This document shows, in pieces, positions 51,654 to 61,626 of a stretch of DNA of 64,000 nt. The position numbers and the translations under genes are program-made. Origin of the DNA: Rhodococcoides corynebacterioides NBRC 14404 (lineage in GTDB: Bacteria > Actinomycetota > Actinomycetes > Mycobacteriales > Mycobacteriaceae); assembly GCF_001894765.1 (NCBI RefSeq), contig NZ_BCWV01000003.1:744001-808000 (forward strand), given 5' to 3'. Every line of letters starts with the position of its first letter. The stretch's first letter is position 1. Under the pieces are notes generated by a model, which had not been told where the DNA came from, ran no database searches, and saw only the letters and a list, made by a program, of their open reading frames with translations.

Positions 51654-52351
51654 TGACGCTGTCGGACAGTTGGGCCAGCAAACAGGCCACGGTCACCCGG
51701 GTGGGGGCCGCCGAGGCCGTGCTGCGCGAACTGCGCTCGGCCATCGAGGGCGGTGAGCTCGGCGTCGGCACCCGACTGCCGTCGGAGGCCTCCCTCGCCA
51801 CCCGGTTCGGCGTCAGCCGCTCGGTCGTCCGCGAGGCCCTGCGCTCCACCACCGCGCTCGGCCTGACCGAAACCCACACGGGCAAGGGGACCTTCGTGGT
51901 CTCGACGCGGGTCGAGGCGGACGCCGTCTTCGGTAACCACTCCGCCGAATCCCTGCGCGAGGCACGCCCACACATCGAGATTCCCGCCGCCGCGCTGGCC
52001 GCCGAACGCCGCTCGGACGACGACGTCGACGCCCTGCGCGAACTGCTGCGACGCATGGAACGCGAAGCCGACCCCAAGGAGTGGGTGCGGCTCGACGGCG
52101 AGCTGCACCTGCGCATCGCCACCGCGAGTGGAAACGACGTCTTCTCCGCCGTGCTCGCCGAGATCCGGGAGGCGCTCGCCGGCCAGTCCGAGCGGGTCAA
52201 CCTGCTCCCCGACCGCGTCACCGCCTCGAACGCGGAGCACCGCGACATCGTCGACGCCATCGCGGCGGGGTCGGCCGACGCCGCGTCGGCGGCGATGAGT
52301 CGGCACCTGCGGCGCGTCCAGGACGCGTTGGGGCAGCTCAGCACCCGCTGA
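51653..52351 (+). CDS. GntR-family regulator (FadR/FCD type)
   Basis: The 232-residue protein has a winged helix at about 18-85 (VLRELRSAIEGGELGVGTRLPSEASLATRFGVSRSVVREALRSTTALGLTETHTGKGTFV). An all-helical FCD ligand domain follows, with the metal-binding type residues in LDGELHLRIATASGNDVF and NAEHRDIVDAI. FCD regulators sense carboxylates. The gene is followed by the copper unit 43 nt downstream, but copZ has its own promoter, so a functional link is not implied. Its target genes are unknown. Confidence 0.93.
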   Translation: MTLSDSWASKQATVTRVGAAEAVLRELRSAIEGGELGVGTRLPSEASLATRFGVSRSVVREALRSTTALGLTETHTGKGTFVVSTRVEADAVFGNHSAESLREARPHIEIPAAALAAERRSDDDVDALRELLRRMEREADPKEWVRLDGELHLRIATASGNDVFSAVLAEIREALAGQSERVNLLPDRVTASNAEHRDIVDAIAAGSADAASAAMSRHLRRVQDALGQLSTR

Positions 52352-52360
52352 TCGGGAGGG

Positions 52361-52395
52361 TTGACGCCATACCCCTGGGGGGTACCCTGAAGACA
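52361..52395 (+). promoter_or_regulatory. Copper-responsive promoter with CsoR-like site
   Basis: TTGACG (52361-52366) and TACCCT (52383-52388) are 16 nt apart, and the ATG of copZ follows at 52395 after 6 nt. The spacer contains TACCCC-TGG-GGGGTA (52370-52384), an inverted repeat typical of CsoR operators. Copper-free CsoR would block this promoter. Confidence 0.7.
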
Positions 52396-52604
52396 TGACC
52401 ACCACGAGCATCACCGTCACCGGCATGACCTGCGCCCATTGCGTGAACGCCGTGACCGAGGAGGTCGGCGCTCTCGACGGCGTCACCGGAGTCACCGTCG
52501 ATCTCGCCACCGGCCGGGTCGACGTCGAGTCCGACGCCCCCGTGTCGGCCGACGCCCTCGCCGCCGCCGTCGACGAGGCCGGGTACGAGATCGCACCGTC
52601 GTGA
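52395..52604 (+). CDS. copZ: Copper chaperone (HMA domain)
   Basis: The 69-residue protein is a single heavy-metal-associated domain with the Cu(I)-binding motif MTCAHC at residues 11-16 and the ferredoxin-like fold pattern (VDLATGRVDVES, LAAAVDEAGYEI). It would carry Cu(I) in the cytoplasm to CopA. A CsoR-like operator covers its promoter. Its stop overlaps the copA GTG by 4 bp (GTGA), so the two are translationally coupled. Confidence 0.93.
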   Translation: MTTTSITVTGMTCAHCVNAVTEEVGALDGVTGVTVDLATGRVDVESDAPVSADALAAAVDEAGYEIAPS

Positions 52605-54883
52605 CGACGACGTCCCCGGCCGTCGCGCCCGTCCTGCGCCTCGACATCGGCGGGATGACCTGCGCATCCTGCGCCGCGCGGATCGAGAAGAAGCTGAACC
52701 GACTCGACGGCGTGACGGCGACGGTCAACTACGCCACCGAGCAGGCCGTCGTCGAGACCGCCACCGTCACCACCGACGAGCTGGTCGCCGCGGTGGAGAA
52801 GGCCGGCTACACCGCGACCGTGCCGACGCCCGATCCCGAGCCGGACGGCGAGTCCGAATCCGCGTCCCCGCCGGCCGCCGATCCCCTCCGCACGCGGCTG
52901 GTGGTCTCCACCTGGCTCACCGTGCCCGTCGTCGCGATGGCGATGATCCCCACCCTGCAGTTCGAGTACTGGCAGTGGCTCTCCCTCACGCTCGCCGCTC
53001 CCGTGGTGGTGTGGGGCGGTCTGCCGTTCCACCGCGCCGCCTGGACCAACCTCCGCCACGGCGCCACCACCATGGACACCCTGGTGTCCGTGGGCACGCT
53101 CGCCGCCTTCGGCTGGTCGCTCTACGCGCTGTTCCTCGGCCACGCCGGAATGCCGGGCATGACCCACGCCTTCCGGTTCACGGTGGAGCGATCCGACGGC
53201 GCGGGCAACATCTACCTCGAAGCCGCCGCGGGCGTGACCACCTTCCTGCTCGCGGGTCGCTACCTGGAGGCGCGCTCGAAGCGCAGCGCCGGCGCCGCCC
53301 TGCGCGCCCTGCTCGACGTCGGGTCCAAGACCGCCACCGTGCTGCGCCACGGACGCGAGACCACCGTGCGCGCCGACGATCTGGTGGTCGGCGACGTCCT
53401 GGTGGTGCGTCCCGGCGAGAAGATCGCGGCCGACGGCGTCGTCACGGTGGGGACGTCGTCGATCGACGCGTCGGCGATCACCGGCGAGTCCGTCCCCGCC
53501 ACCGTCGAGCCCGGCGACGCCGTCACCGGCGGCACCGTCAACGTGGGCAACGCACTCGAGATCACGGCCACCCGCGTCGGACCCGACACGGCGCTGGCAC
53601 ACATGGCGCGCATCGTCGAGGACGCCCAGAACGGCAAGGCCGACGCGCAGCGGTTGGCCGATCGGGTCTCGGCCGTGTTCGTCCCCGTCGTCATCGCCCT
53701 CGCCGCGGCCACGCTGATCGGGTGGATGCTGCTCGACGGCAGCTGGTCCGCCGCGTTCACCGCGGCCGTCGCGGTGCTGATCATCGCGTGCCCGTGCGCA
53801 CTCGGACTGGCGACGCCGACGGCCCTGCTCGTCGGCACGGGACGCGGCGCGCAGCTCGGCGTGCTGATCAAGGGCCCGGAGGTGCTCGAGCGGACCCGCC
53901 GCGTGGACACCGTGGTGCTCGACAAGACCGGCACGGTCACCACCGGCGTCATGACGGTGCGGTCGGTGGTCACGGACGGAGCGGACACCGACGAGGCCGA
54001 CGTTCTCCGCCTCGCCGCCGGCGCCGAGTCGCGCTCCGAACACCCCGTCGCCCGGGCGATCGTGCGTGCCGTGGGTTCGGTACCTACCGCCACCGTGCCC
54101 GCCGCTACCGGGGCCGAGAACCTGCCCGGTCTCGGGGTCCGCGCGACGGTGGACGGCCGCCGGGTCACCGTCGGACGTCCCGATCTGCTGGGCGCACTGC
54201 CGACGGCCCTCGACGACGCCGTCACCGCGGCCGAGTCCGCGGGTGCCACGGCCGTCGTCGTCGCGCTGGACGAGCGGCCGGTGGCCGTCGTCGCCGTGGC
54301 CGACACGGTGAAGGACACCTCCGCCGAGGCGATTCGCGAATTGCGGGAGCTCGGCCTCGAGCCGATCCTGCTGACCGGCGACAACGCGGCCGCCGCGCAG
54401 GACGTCGCGACGCGCGTGGGCATCGACCGCGTGCTGGCGGGAGTTCTGCCGGAGGGGAAGGTGTCCGCGATCGCCGACCTGCAGCGCGAGGGTCGGGTCG
54501 TCGCGATGATCGGCGACGGCGTGAACGACGCCGCGGCCCTGGCGACCGCCGATCTGGGGTTGTCGATGGGCACCGGCACCGACGCCGCCATCGAGGCCGG
54601 CGACCTCACCCTGGTCCGCGGCGACCTGCGGACGGCCGTGGACGCCGTCCGACTGTCGCGGGCGACGCTGCGGACGATCCGGGTCAACCTGTTCTGGGCG
54701 TTCGCCTACAACGTCGCGGCCATTCCGCTCGCTGCGGCGGGCATGCTGAATCCCATGTTCGCCGGTGCGGCGATGGCACTGAGTTCCGTGTTCGTGGTGA
54801 CCAATTCGCTACGCCTGCGGAGATTCCGATCCGCGGTGACGGAGCAGTCCGTTCCCCCGGCGCAGGGTCCGCGAGCGGACTAG
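52601..54883 (+). CDS. copA: Copper-exporting P-type ATPase
   Basis: CopA pumps Cu(I) out of the cytoplasm with ATP. The 760-residue protein has one N-terminal metal-binding domain (MTCASC near 18-23) and eight helices, with the CPC motif at 397-399 in helix 6 (IIACPCALGLATPTA). The actuator motif TGES, phosphorylation site D441 (DKTGT), SEHP and GDGVNDAAAL are also present. YN in helix 7 and MALSS in helix 8 complete the Cu(I)-specific PIB-1 set. The GTG at 52601 overlaps the copZ stop. The stop codon itself lies inside the -10 box of the next gene. Confidence 0.95.
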   Translation: MTTTSPAVAPVLRLDIGGMTCASCAARIEKKLNRLDGVTATVNYATEQAVVETATVTTDELVAAVEKAGYTATVPTPDPEPDGESESASPPAADPLRTRLVVSTWLTVPVVAMAMIPTLQFEYWQWLSLTLAAPVVVWGGLPFHRAAWTNLRHGATTMDTLVSVGTLAAFGWSLYALFLGHAGMPGMTHAFRFTVERSDGAGNIYLEAAAGVTTFLLAGRYLEARSKRSAGAALRALLDVGSKTATVLRHGRETTVRADDLVVGDVLVVRPGEKIAADGVVTVGTSSIDASAITGESVPATVEPGDAVTGGTVNVGNALEITATRVGPDTALAHMARIVEDAQNGKADAQRLADRVSAVFVPVVIALAAATLIGWMLLDGSWSAAFTAAVAVLIIACPCALGLATPTALLVGTGRGAQLGVLIKGPEVLERTRRVDTVVLDKTGTVTTGVMTVRSVVTDGADTDEADVLRLAAGAESRSEHPVARAIVRAVGSVPTATVPAATGAENLPGLGVRATVDGRRVTVGRPDLLGALPTALDDAVTAAESAGATAVVVALDERPVAVVAVADTVKDTSAEAIRELRELGLEPILLTGDNAAAAQDVATRVGIDRVLAGVLPEGKVSAIADLQREGRVVAMIGDGVNDAAALATADLGLSMGTGTDAAIEAGDLTLVRGDLRTAVDAVRLSRATLRTIRVNLFWAFAYNVAAIPLAAAGMLNPMFAGAAMALSSVFVVTNSLRLRRFRSAVTEQSVPPAQGPRAD

Positions 54884-54894
54884 TCTCTCGCGCA
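54881..54894 (+). promoter_or_regulatory. -10 box inside the copA stop region
   Basis: TAGTCT (54881-54886), which includes the copA stop codon, is followed by 7 nt and the ATG at 54894. This would allow a leaderless sigma factor mRNA independent of copper control. Confidence 0.4.
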
Positions 54895-55895
54895 TGACCG
54901 TGACGCAGGACGGTGCGCGGCGAGCGGCGACCCCCGGGCGGCCCGACGAGTTCATGACCCTCGCCGAGCCGCACCGTCGTGAACTGCTGGCGCACTGCTA
55001 CCGCATGACCGGCTCGATCCACGACGCCGAGGACCTGGTGCAGGACACGTTCGTCCGCGGCTGGAAGGCGTACGGAAATTTCAAGGGCGACTCGTCGCTG
55101 CGCACCTGGCTGTACCGCATCGCCACCAACACCTGCCTGACGTCGCTCGAGGGTCGCGCGCGTCGGCCGCTGCCGTCCGGGCTCGGCGCACCGTCGGCCG
55201 ACCCGTCGGACGAGTTGGTCGAGCGCCACGAGATCGCCTGGCTCGAGCCGTTCCCCAGCCGGGATTCCGACGACGATCCGGCGACGGCGGCCGTCACCCG
55301 CGATTCCGTACGACTGGCTTTCGTCGCTGCGCTGCAACACCTCTCGGCTCGACAGCGTGCGGTGCTGGTGCTGCGCGAGGTGCTGCAGTGGAAGGCGGCC
55401 GAGGTGGCCGAACTCCTGGGCACCTCCACCGCGGCGGTCAACAGCCTGCTCCAGCGCGCCCGTGGTCAGATCGAGCAGATCATGCCCAGTGAGGACGATG
55501 TCGACGAACCCGAATCACCGGCGACGCGGGAGCTGCTCCAGCGGTACGTCGAGGGCTTCGAGACCTACGACATCGACGGCATCGTGAAGCTCTTCGCCGC
55601 CGAGGCGATCTGGGAGATGCCGCCGTTCACGGGGTGGTACCGCGGGCCGGCCGACATCGGCGGCCTGATCTCCACCAAGTGCCCGGCCACGGGGCCGGAA
55701 TCGATGCGCATGGTCGAGACCGTCGCCAACGGTCAGCCGGCCTTCGGGCTCTACATGCTCGGCGAGGACGGCGTGCATCGCGCGTTCCAGTTGCACGTCC
55801 TCGAGATCGTCGACGGCAAGGTCGGGCACGTGGCGTGCTTCTTCGATCTCGACCTGTTCGAGCGGTTCGGGCTGCCCGCCACCTACCCGGGCTGA
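54894..55895 (+). CDS. ECF sigma factor with SnoaL-like C-terminal domain (SigG-like)
   Basis: The 333-residue protein has sigma region 2 (HRRELLAHCYRMTGSIHDAEDLVQDTFVRGWKAY, then LRTWLYRIATNTCLTSLE) and region 4 (LSARQRAVLVLREVLQWKAAEVAELLGTSTAAVNSLLQRAR). A C-terminal SnoaL/NTF2-like domain follows (about 205-333; YVEGFETYDIDGIVKLFAAEAIWEMPPFTGWYRG). This layout matches mycobacterial SigG; in related groups the extra domain replaces an anti-sigma factor as the control element. Its targets are unknown. It follows copA by 10 nt but has its own -10 candidate. Confidence 0.92.
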   Translation: MTVTQDGARRAATPGRPDEFMTLAEPHRRELLAHCYRMTGSIHDAEDLVQDTFVRGWKAYGNFKGDSSLRTWLYRIATNTCLTSLEGRARRPLPSGLGAPSADPSDELVERHEIAWLEPFPSRDSDDDPATAAVTRDSVRLAFVAALQHLSARQRAVLVLREVLQWKAAEVAELLGTSTAAVNSLLQRARGQIEQIMPSEDDVDEPESPATRELLQRYVEGFETYDIDGIVKLFAAEAIWEMPPFTGWYRGPADIGGLISTKCPATGPESMRMVETVANGQPAFGLYMLGEDGVHRAFQLHVLEIVDGKVGHVACFFDLDLFERFGLPATYPG

Positions 55896-55909
55896 CGGTC
55901 GGGCCCGTA

Positions 55910-56902
55910 TCAGGCCACGGCGGCGTGCAGGTGCTCCTGCGCGAGCAGGCGGTAGGACGCGAGACGCTCGTCGACGTCGTCGATGCCGCTGGCCACGATG
56001 ACCTCGTCCACCCCGTAGCGGTCCGCGAACTGCGTGATGTAGCGCGACGCCTCGGCCGGCGTGCCGACGGCGGTGAACCTGGTCATTCCCTGGATCTGCC
56101 GCCCGGCGGGCGAGTCCATGATGAGGTCGACCTCCTCGGGGGTGAAGGTCTGTCCCCGGCCGACCATCTGCACCACGCGGCGGCGCAGGCCCTGCTCGCG
56201 CAGCTCGTGAGCCCGCGCAGCGCTGTCGGAGACCACCGCGTTGACGCCGGCGATCACATAGGGCTCGGCCAGGCTCGCCGACGGGCGGAACGTCTCCCGG
56301 TAGACCGAGACGGCCTCACCCAGCGAGTCGGGAGCGAAGTGGGAGGCATTGGCGTAGGGCAGGCCGAGGTGGGCGGCGAGCTGCGCGCCGAACAGCGACG
56401 ATCCGAGAATGTAGAGCGGCACGTTCGTCCCGGCTCCGGGGACGGCCGCGACGCCCGGTACCCGGCTCGCGCCGGCGAGATACGCCTGCAGTTCGAGGAC
56501 GTCCTGCGGGAAGGTGTCGGCGGACGACGGATCGCGACGCAGCGCCCGCATGGTGTTCTGGTCCGATCCCGGTGCACGGCCGAGGCCGAGGTCGATGCGC
56601 CCGGGATGGAGGGTCGCGAGGGTGCCGAACTGCTCCGCGACGGTCAGCGGGGAATGATTCGGCAGCATCACACCGCCGGCGCCCAGGCGAATGGTGGACG
56701 TGTGCGCGGCGACGTGCGCGATGACCACCGAGGTCGCCGACGAGGCGATGGACGGCATGTTGTGGTGTTCGGCGTACCAGACCCGGCGATAGCCCGACTC
56801 CTCCGCCGCCTGCGCCAACGCCACACTGGCAGCGAAACTGTCGGCGGCCGTACGGCCCTCGGCGATATGGGCGAGATCCAGAACGGACAGCGACACGACC
56901 AC
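55910..56902 (-). CDS. LLM-class flavin-dependent oxidoreductase (luciferase-like)
   Basis: The 330-residue TIM-barrel protein has the bacterial luciferase-like pattern: [81 protein letters not shown] and [26 protein letters not shown]. This is the MsnO8-like subgroup using reduced FMN, probably as a monooxygenase. The GTG at 56902, with AGAGG 7 nt upstream, was chosen; the frame continues upstream to 57070 without family-like sequence. It converges with the sigma factor gene and is divergent from lsr2. The substrate is not known. Confidence 0.9.
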   Translation of the reverse strand: MVVSLSVLDLAHIAEGRTAADSFAASVALAQAAEESGYRRVWYAEHHNMPSIASSATSVVIAHVAAHTSTIRLGAGGVMLPNHSPLTVAEQFGTLATLHPGRIDLGLGRAPGSDQNTMRALRRDPSSADTFPQDVLELQAYLAGASRVPGVAAVPGAGTNVPLYILGSSLFGAQLAAHLGLPYANASHFAPDSLGEAVSVYRETFRPSASLAEPYVIAGVNAVVSDSAARAHELREQGLRRRVVQMVGRGQTFTPEEVDLIMDSPAGRQIQGMTRFTAVGTPAEASRYITQFADRYGVDEVIVASGIDDVDERLASYRLLAQEHLHAAVA

Positions 56903-57148
56903 GGCAATACCTCTTTCGATAGCGACTTCTCGGAGTGCAACCGCGGGGGTGCCGTCGTTGTTCCCCGGACCTACCGCTCGGTTCCGACGTGCCCGAATCG
57001 CCGTCGATAAACCCACTCTCGCATTGTTCCGGGCATCATGGATAAACTCCGGGTCGGAACCGAATTCCACCCGACTCGTCCGTCAGGTCGACCCGTCGCG
57101 GTCGGTGTCGGTCGGGGAGTCTCCATCGCATCGAAGAGAAGGGCCGTC

Positions 57149-57502
57149 ATGGCGAAGCAGGTCTACGTGGAATTGGTCGACGACATCGACGGTTCGCCCA
57201 TCAAATCGGGCAAAGGGGAAACCATCGGATTCGCGGTGGACGGCGTCGATTACGAAATCGATCTCGGTACCAAGAATGCCAAGGAATTCCGGAAGCAGCT
57301 CGACTACTGGACCGGCTACGCCACCAAGCTGAACGGGCGCGCCAAGAAGGCGAGTGCGAAGAAGGCGGCACCCACCACCTCGACCCGAGACCCGTTGCAG
57401 ACCAAGGCGATCCGAGAGTGGGCGGGGCAGAACGGATTCACCGTGTCCGCACGCGGCCGCATTCCGGCCGAGGTCGAAGCGGCCTACAACGCCGCTCAGT
57501 AA
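57149..57502 (+). CDS. lsr2: Lsr2 nucleoid-associated protein
   Basis: Lsr2 is the H-NS analogue of actinobacteria: it coats AT-rich, often foreign, DNA and silences it. The 117-residue protein has the N-terminal dimerisation domain (MAKQVYVELVDDIDGS, GKGETIGFAVDGVDYEIDLGTKNAKEFRKQL), a basic linker and the C-terminal DNA-binding domain. The minor-groove RGR hook is at 102-104 (SARGRIPAEVEAAY). GAAGAGAAGGG lies before the ATG at 57149. The last codons belong to the 13-bp tandem repeat that continues into the end of the convergent permease gene. It is a core gene and a natural candidate to silence the 14.6-17.2 kb islet. Confidence 0.95.
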   Translation: MAKQVYVELVDDIDGSPIKSGKGETIGFAVDGVDYEIDLGTKNAKEFRKQLDYWTGYATKLNGRAKKASAKKAAPTTSTRDPLQTKAIREWAGQNGFTVSARGRIPAEVEAAYNAAQ

Positions 57503-57548
57503 CGCCGCTCGGTCACGCCGCTCGGTCACGCCGCTCGGTCACGCCGCT
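57489..57548. repeat. 13-bp tandem repeat across two convergent gene ends
   Basis: The unit ACGCCGCTCGGTC is present in three exact copies (57502-57540), with one degenerate copy before them (57489-57501) and a partial copy after (57541-57548). The first copy encodes the end and stop of lsr2; the others encode the end and stop of the permease on the minus strand. Because 13 is not a multiple of 3, gain or loss of a copy would change the permease C-terminus. Confidence 0.85.
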
Positions 57549-58770
57549 GCACCACGGCACGTCCGACCAGCCCGAGGGAGACCACGGCCGCACCCACCGC
57601 GACGGACGTCGGCGGCAGCGACACCACGAGCGCGCCGCAGCCGAGCAGCCCCACCCACTGCAGAATTCGGGGATAGCGCCGAGCGGTTCCGCGCTGCCGT
57701 GCCGCGGCGATATCGGCCACCGCGTAGTACAGCAACACTCCGAACGACGAGAATCCGATCATCTCGCGGATATCGATCGTCGCCGCGAGAATCACGATCA
57801 CCGCCGCGATCGTCAGGGTGGCCGCCCGCGGGGTCGACCGCGCGTCGTCGATGCGCGCGAGTCGTGCCGGCAGATCACCCTCCCGCGCCATGGCCAGGGT
57901 GGTCCGGGAGAGTCCGGCGAGCAGCGCGAGCAGCGCACCCGACGACGCGAGCACGGCGGCGCCGCGCACCGCGGCGTCCAGCGCCGGATGCTCCAGCTCG
58001 GCGACGGCCGCCGCGAGCGGAGCGGAGGAGCCGGCCACACCGTCGACCCCGAGAATGCCGAGCACGGTCACCGCGACGGCCGCGTACGTCACCACCACGA
58101 CCGCGAAGGCGAGCACCACGGCCCGCGGGATGGTGCGCGCCGGATCGCGCACCTCCTCACCGAGAGTGGCGATCCGGGCGTACCCCGCGAAGGCGAAGAA
58201 CAGAATCCCCGCTGCCCCCAGCACTCCGCCGAGGCCCGGACCGCTCGACGGGACGACGGCGGCCAGGTCGGGTGACGACGCCGCCCCGGCGACCACCGCG
58301 GCCAGCAGCACCGCACCCACCACGGCCACGACGACGCGAGTGGCGAACGCGGTGCGGGTGATGCCGGCGAGGTCGATCGCGGTGACCACGAGGACCACCA
58401 CGACGGCGACCGGGCGAGCATGGTCGGGCCAGGCGTAGGCGCCGACGGTCCAGGCCATCGCAGCGCAACTCGCGGTCTTGCCCACCACGAAGCACCAGCC
58501 CGCGGCGAACCCCCACCACTCGTTCAGTTCGGCTCGGCCGTAGGCGTAGACACCGCCCGACGTCGGATGTTGCGCGGCCAACTGGGCGGTGGACGTCGCG
58601 TTGCAGAAGGCCACCACGGCGGCGACCGCCAGAGCGGGCAGCAACCAGGACCCGGCAGCCGCCGCGGCCGGACCCAGCGCGGCGAAGATCCCCGCCCCGA
58701 TCATCGATCCCACCCCGATGGCCACCGCGTCGAACGTTCCGAGTCGTCTCGCGAGCGGCACGGCGGTCAC
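57526..58770 (-). CDS. APC-family amino acid permease
   Basis: The 414-residue protein has about 12 helices. The APC signature occurs in helix 1 (AVAIGVGSMIGAGIFAALGPAAAAAG) and in FAGYARIATLGEEVRDPARTIPRA between helices 5 and 6. The start of the transmembrane core directly after MTAVPLARRLGTFDA fits the family. It would import or exchange an amino acid or amine across the inner membrane; the substrate is not predictable. It starts at GTG 58770. The final residues RRDRAA and the stop lie in the 13-bp tandem repeat. Confidence 0.9.
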   Translation of the reverse strand: MTAVPLARRLGTFDAVAIGVGSMIGAGIFAALGPAAAAAGSWLLPALAVAAVVAFCNATSTAQLAAQHPTSGGVYAYGRAELNEWWGFAAGWCFVVGKTASCAAMAWTVGAYAWPDHARPVAVVVVLVVTAIDLAGITRTAFATRVVVAVVGAVLLAAVVAGAASSPDLAAVVPSSGPGLGGVLGAAGILFFAFAGYARIATLGEEVRDPARTIPRAVVLAFAVVVVTYAAVAVTVLGILGVDGVAGSSAPLAAAVAELEHPALDAAVRGAAVLASSGALLALLAGLSRTTLAMAREGDLPARLARIDDARSTPRAATLTIAAVIVILAATIDIREMIGFSSFGVLLYYAVADIAAARQRGTARRYPRILQWVGLLGCGALVVSLPPTSVAVGAAVVSLGLVGRAVVQRRDRAA

Positions 58771-58903
58771 TCTAGGTGGACGGCGGCCGGTGCGCGTTTC
58801 GATGAATGGCGATTAACCGAAACCGGCCCGCCGCAGGGTGTGCTGCGTTAGCGTCGGTCGCACCGCTGCCCGCTGTGCTCGTCCCACCCACCCGGAGGAA
58901 CCC

Positions 58904-60529
58904 GTGTCCGAGCCGTCCCTGTCCGCCGGTGAGACCACCACACCGCTGCTCACCGACACCATCGGCGACGACTTCGACCGCACCGTCGCCCGCGTCGGGT
59001 CGAACGACGCGCTGATCGACGTGGCGTCGGGACGTCGGTGGACGTACGACGAGCTGCGTCGCGACGTCGACGCCGTCGCCCGCGGGCTGCTGGCCGACGG
59101 GGTCGCGGTGGGGGATCGCGTCGCCGTCTGGGCACCCAATCGGCCCGAGTGGACGATCCTGCAGTACGCCACCGCCAAGATCGGCGCGGTGCTGGTGACC
59201 GTCAACCCGGCCTACCGCGCGCGAGAGCTGCAGTACGTGCTGACGCAGGCGCAGGTGTCGATCCTGGTGGCCGTCACCGCACACGCGACCAGTGACTACG
59301 CCGCGATGATCGAGGAGGTCCGCGGCGACTGCCCCGATCTGCGCCGCGTGGTGTTCATGGACACCGACGACTGGGCGGCGGTCGCGCAGGCGGGGGAGAC
59401 GGTGTCGGCGGAGACGCTGGCGACCCGCTCGGCCGAGCTGACGGCGGACGACGCGATCAACATCCAGTACACCTCGGGCACCACCGGCTTCCCCAAGGGC
59501 GCGACCCTGAGCCACCGGAACATCCTCAACAACGGCTACTTCGTCGGCGAGCTCTGCCACTACACGGAACGCGATCGCGTCTGCATTCCGGTGCCGTTCT
59601 ATCACTGCTTCGGCATGGTGATGGGCAACCTGGCCTGCACCTCGCACGGTGCAGCGATGGTGATTCCGGGTCCGTCGTTCGACCCCGCCGCGGTGCTGCG
59701 GGCGGTGTCGGCGGAGCGATGCACGTCGCTCTACGGCGTGCCGACCATGTTCATCGCCGTCCTCGCCGCGCTCGACGGCGCCGGCGACGACAGTGCAGCC
59801 GACCACGACCTCGGCAGCCTGCGCACCGGCATCATGGCCGGTTCACCGTGCCCCACCGAGGTGATGAAGCAGGTGATCGAAGTCCTCGGCATGACCGAGG
59901 TGTCCATCGCGTACGGGATGACCGAGACGTCACCGGTCTCGTTGCAGACCCGCTCGGACGACACCCTCGAGCAGCGGGTGTCCACCGTCGGTCGCGTCGG
60001 CCCGCACCTCGAGGTGAAGATCGTGGACCCGGTGACGGGGGAGACGGTGCCGCGCGGCGAGCCGGGCGAGCTGTGCACCCGCGGCTACTCGGTGATGCTG
60101 GGGTACTGGAACAACCCCGAGAAGACCGCCGAGGCCATCGACGACGACCGGTGGATGCACACCGGCGACATCGGGATCATGGACGACGACGGCTACGTCG
60201 CCGTCACCGGCCGGATCAAGGACATGGTGATCCGGGGCGGCGAGAACATCTACCCGCGCGAGATCGAGGAGTTCCTCTACACGCACCCCGACATCCTCGA
60301 CGCGCAGGTGGTCGGCATTCCCGATGCGAAGTACGGCGAGGAACTGCTGGCCTGCGTGCGGCTGCGCGACGGGGCGGCGACCCTCACTGCGGACGACCTG
60401 CGCGAGTTCTGTCGAGGACAGCTGGCGCACTACAAGATTCCCCGCTACGTCGAGGTGCTCGACGAGTTCCCCATGACCGTGACGGGCAAGGTCCGCAAGA
60501 TCGAGCTGCGGGAGCGGTTCGCGCGGTAG
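58904..60529 (+). CDS. Acyl-CoA synthetase / AMP-binding enzyme (FadD-like)
   Basis: The 541-residue enzyme activates a carboxylic acid as acyl-AMP and transfers it to CoA. The P-loop [12 protein letters not shown] lies at about 188-199. [41 protein letters not shown], the hinge [21 protein letters not shown] and the C-terminal lysine in [14 protein letters not shown] complete the ANL set. GTG 58904, with GGAGGA just upstream, fits. It ends 1 nt before the convergent type III PKS gene, so it may supply its acyl-CoA starter, which is an inference. Fatty acids of medium or long chain are the likely substrates. Confidence 0.92.
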   Translation: MSEPSLSAGETTTPLLTDTIGDDFDRTVARVGSNDALIDVASGRRWTYDELRRDVDAVARGLLADGVAVGDRVAVWAPNRPEWTILQYATAKIGAVLVTVNPAYRARELQYVLTQAQVSILVAVTAHATSDYAAMIEEVRGDCPDLRRVVFMDTDDWAAVAQAGETVSAETLATRSAELTADDAINIQYTSGTTGFPKGATLSHRNILNNGYFVGELCHYTERDRVCIPVPFYHCFGMVMGNLACTSHGAAMVIPGPSFDPAAVLRAVSAERCTSLYGVPTMFIAVLAALDGAGDDSAADHDLGSLRTGIMAGSPCPTEVMKQVIEVLGMTEVSIAYGMTETSPVSLQTRSDDTLEQRVSTVGRVGPHLEVKIVDPVTGETVPRGEPGELCTRGYSVMLGYWNNPEKTAEAIDDDRWMHTGDIGIMDDDGYVAVTGRIKDMVIRGGENIYPREIEEFLYTHPDILDAQVVGIPDAKYGEELLACVRLRDGAATLTADDLREFCRGQLAHYKIPRYVEVLDEFPMTVTGKVRKIELRERFAR

Positions 60530-60530
60530 G

Positions 60531-61574
60531 TCAGGCCCGGAACAGCATGGTCTCGGCGGTGAGGCCGGGTCCGAACGCCATCGCGCAGCCGCGACCGGTG
60601 TCGCCGCGGTCCATCATCTCCTTCAGCACGAAGAGCACCGTCGCCGAGGACATGTTGCCGTAGTCGTTCAGGACCGTCCGGGACGCCGACAGCCGGTCCG
60701 GCGCCAAGTCCAGCGCGCCCTCCACGGCGTCGAGAATGGACCGGCCGCCGGGATGGATCGCCCAGAGGTCGATCGACGACGCCTCCGCGCCCGAGAGCAC
60801 CGCCTTCATCGTGGGGGCGTCGAGCGCGCGCGACAACGACCCCGGCACCTTGCCGGACAGCACCATGTCGAACCCCATCCCGCCGATCCGCCACGTGATG
60901 AGATCACGGGAGTCCTCGATCATCAACGCCTGGAACGATTCCAGGGCCAGGCCCTGCTCCTCGGCCGTGACCAGCACCGCCGCGGCGCCGTCGCCGAAGA
61001 CGAGGAAGGACAGCATGGTCTCGAGATCCTGCGTGGCCTGCATGTGCAGCGAGCACAGCTCGACGCTGACCACCAACACCCGCGCGGTCGGCTCGGAGCG
61101 CACGATGTGGTGCGCGAGCTTGAGTCCGTTGATGCCGGCGAAGCAGCCCATGAAGCCGACCTGCGTGCGCTCGACCGTGGTGGGGACGCCGCACCGGCGC
61201 ATGATCTCGAAGTCGATGCCCGGCGCGTAGAACCCGGTGCAGGTCAACACGATCAGGTGGGTGATGTCGGCAGTACCGGCGCCCAGCCCCAGGCCGTCGA
61301 CGGCCCGCACCGCGAGATCCGGTGCGCTGCGCTCGAACTCGATCATGCGGGTCTCGGTGTCGACGGCGTTGGGATCGTCACCGTAGAAACTCGCGACCGA
61401 CGGGAACGCCGCCCACCGATGGCCGATCTGCGCGCGCTCGGCCATCCGACGGAACAGCAGGTGCCCCCGCCGCTCGGCGAAGGAGTTCTGCGCGTACGCG
61501 ACGAAGTCGTCGTGCACGTCGTACTCGGGAACCGCGGTGGCGATCGCGTTGACGTAGGCGGTGGTGGGGCTCAC
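60531..61574 (-). CDS. Type III polyketide synthase (chalcone/stilbene synthase family)
   Basis: The 347-residue homodimeric enzyme condenses an acyl-CoA starter with malonyl-CoA units. The catalytic triad is visible as C144 ([14 protein letters not shown]), H274 ([11 protein letters not shown]) and N307 ([12 protein letters not shown]). [20 protein letters not shown] and [10 protein letters not shown] are also typical. GTG 61574 gives a normal N-terminus ([17 protein letters not shown]); the frame continues upstream through two ATGs near 61628-61634 that would add a valine-rich stretch. No clear ribosome binding site is seen. Products could be alkylresorcinols, alkylpyrones or similar, but this cannot be told. 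No modifying methyltransferase or oxidase lies beside it. Confidence 0.92.
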   Translation of the reverse strand: MSPTTAYVNAIATAVPEYDVHDDFVAYAQNSFAERRGHLLFRRMAERAQIGHRWAAFPSVASFYGDDPNAVDTETRMIEFERSAPDLAVRAVDGLGLGAGTADITHLIVLTCTGFYAPGIDFEIMRRCGVPTTVERTQVGFMGCFAGINGLKLAHHIVRSEPTARVLVVSVELCSLHMQATQDLETMLSFLVFGDGAAAVLVTAEEQGLALESFQALMIEDSRDLITWRIGGMGFDMVLSGKVPGSLSRALDAPTMKAVLSGAEASSIDLWAIHPGGRSILDAVEGALDLAPDRLSASRTVLNDYGNMSSATVLFVLKEMMDRGDTGRGCAMAFGPGLTAETMLFRA

Positions 61575-61626
61575 CCGAAGGGGGTTCCCGCCCACTGCAC
61601 GGCCAACCACGACGACAATGGCGGGC

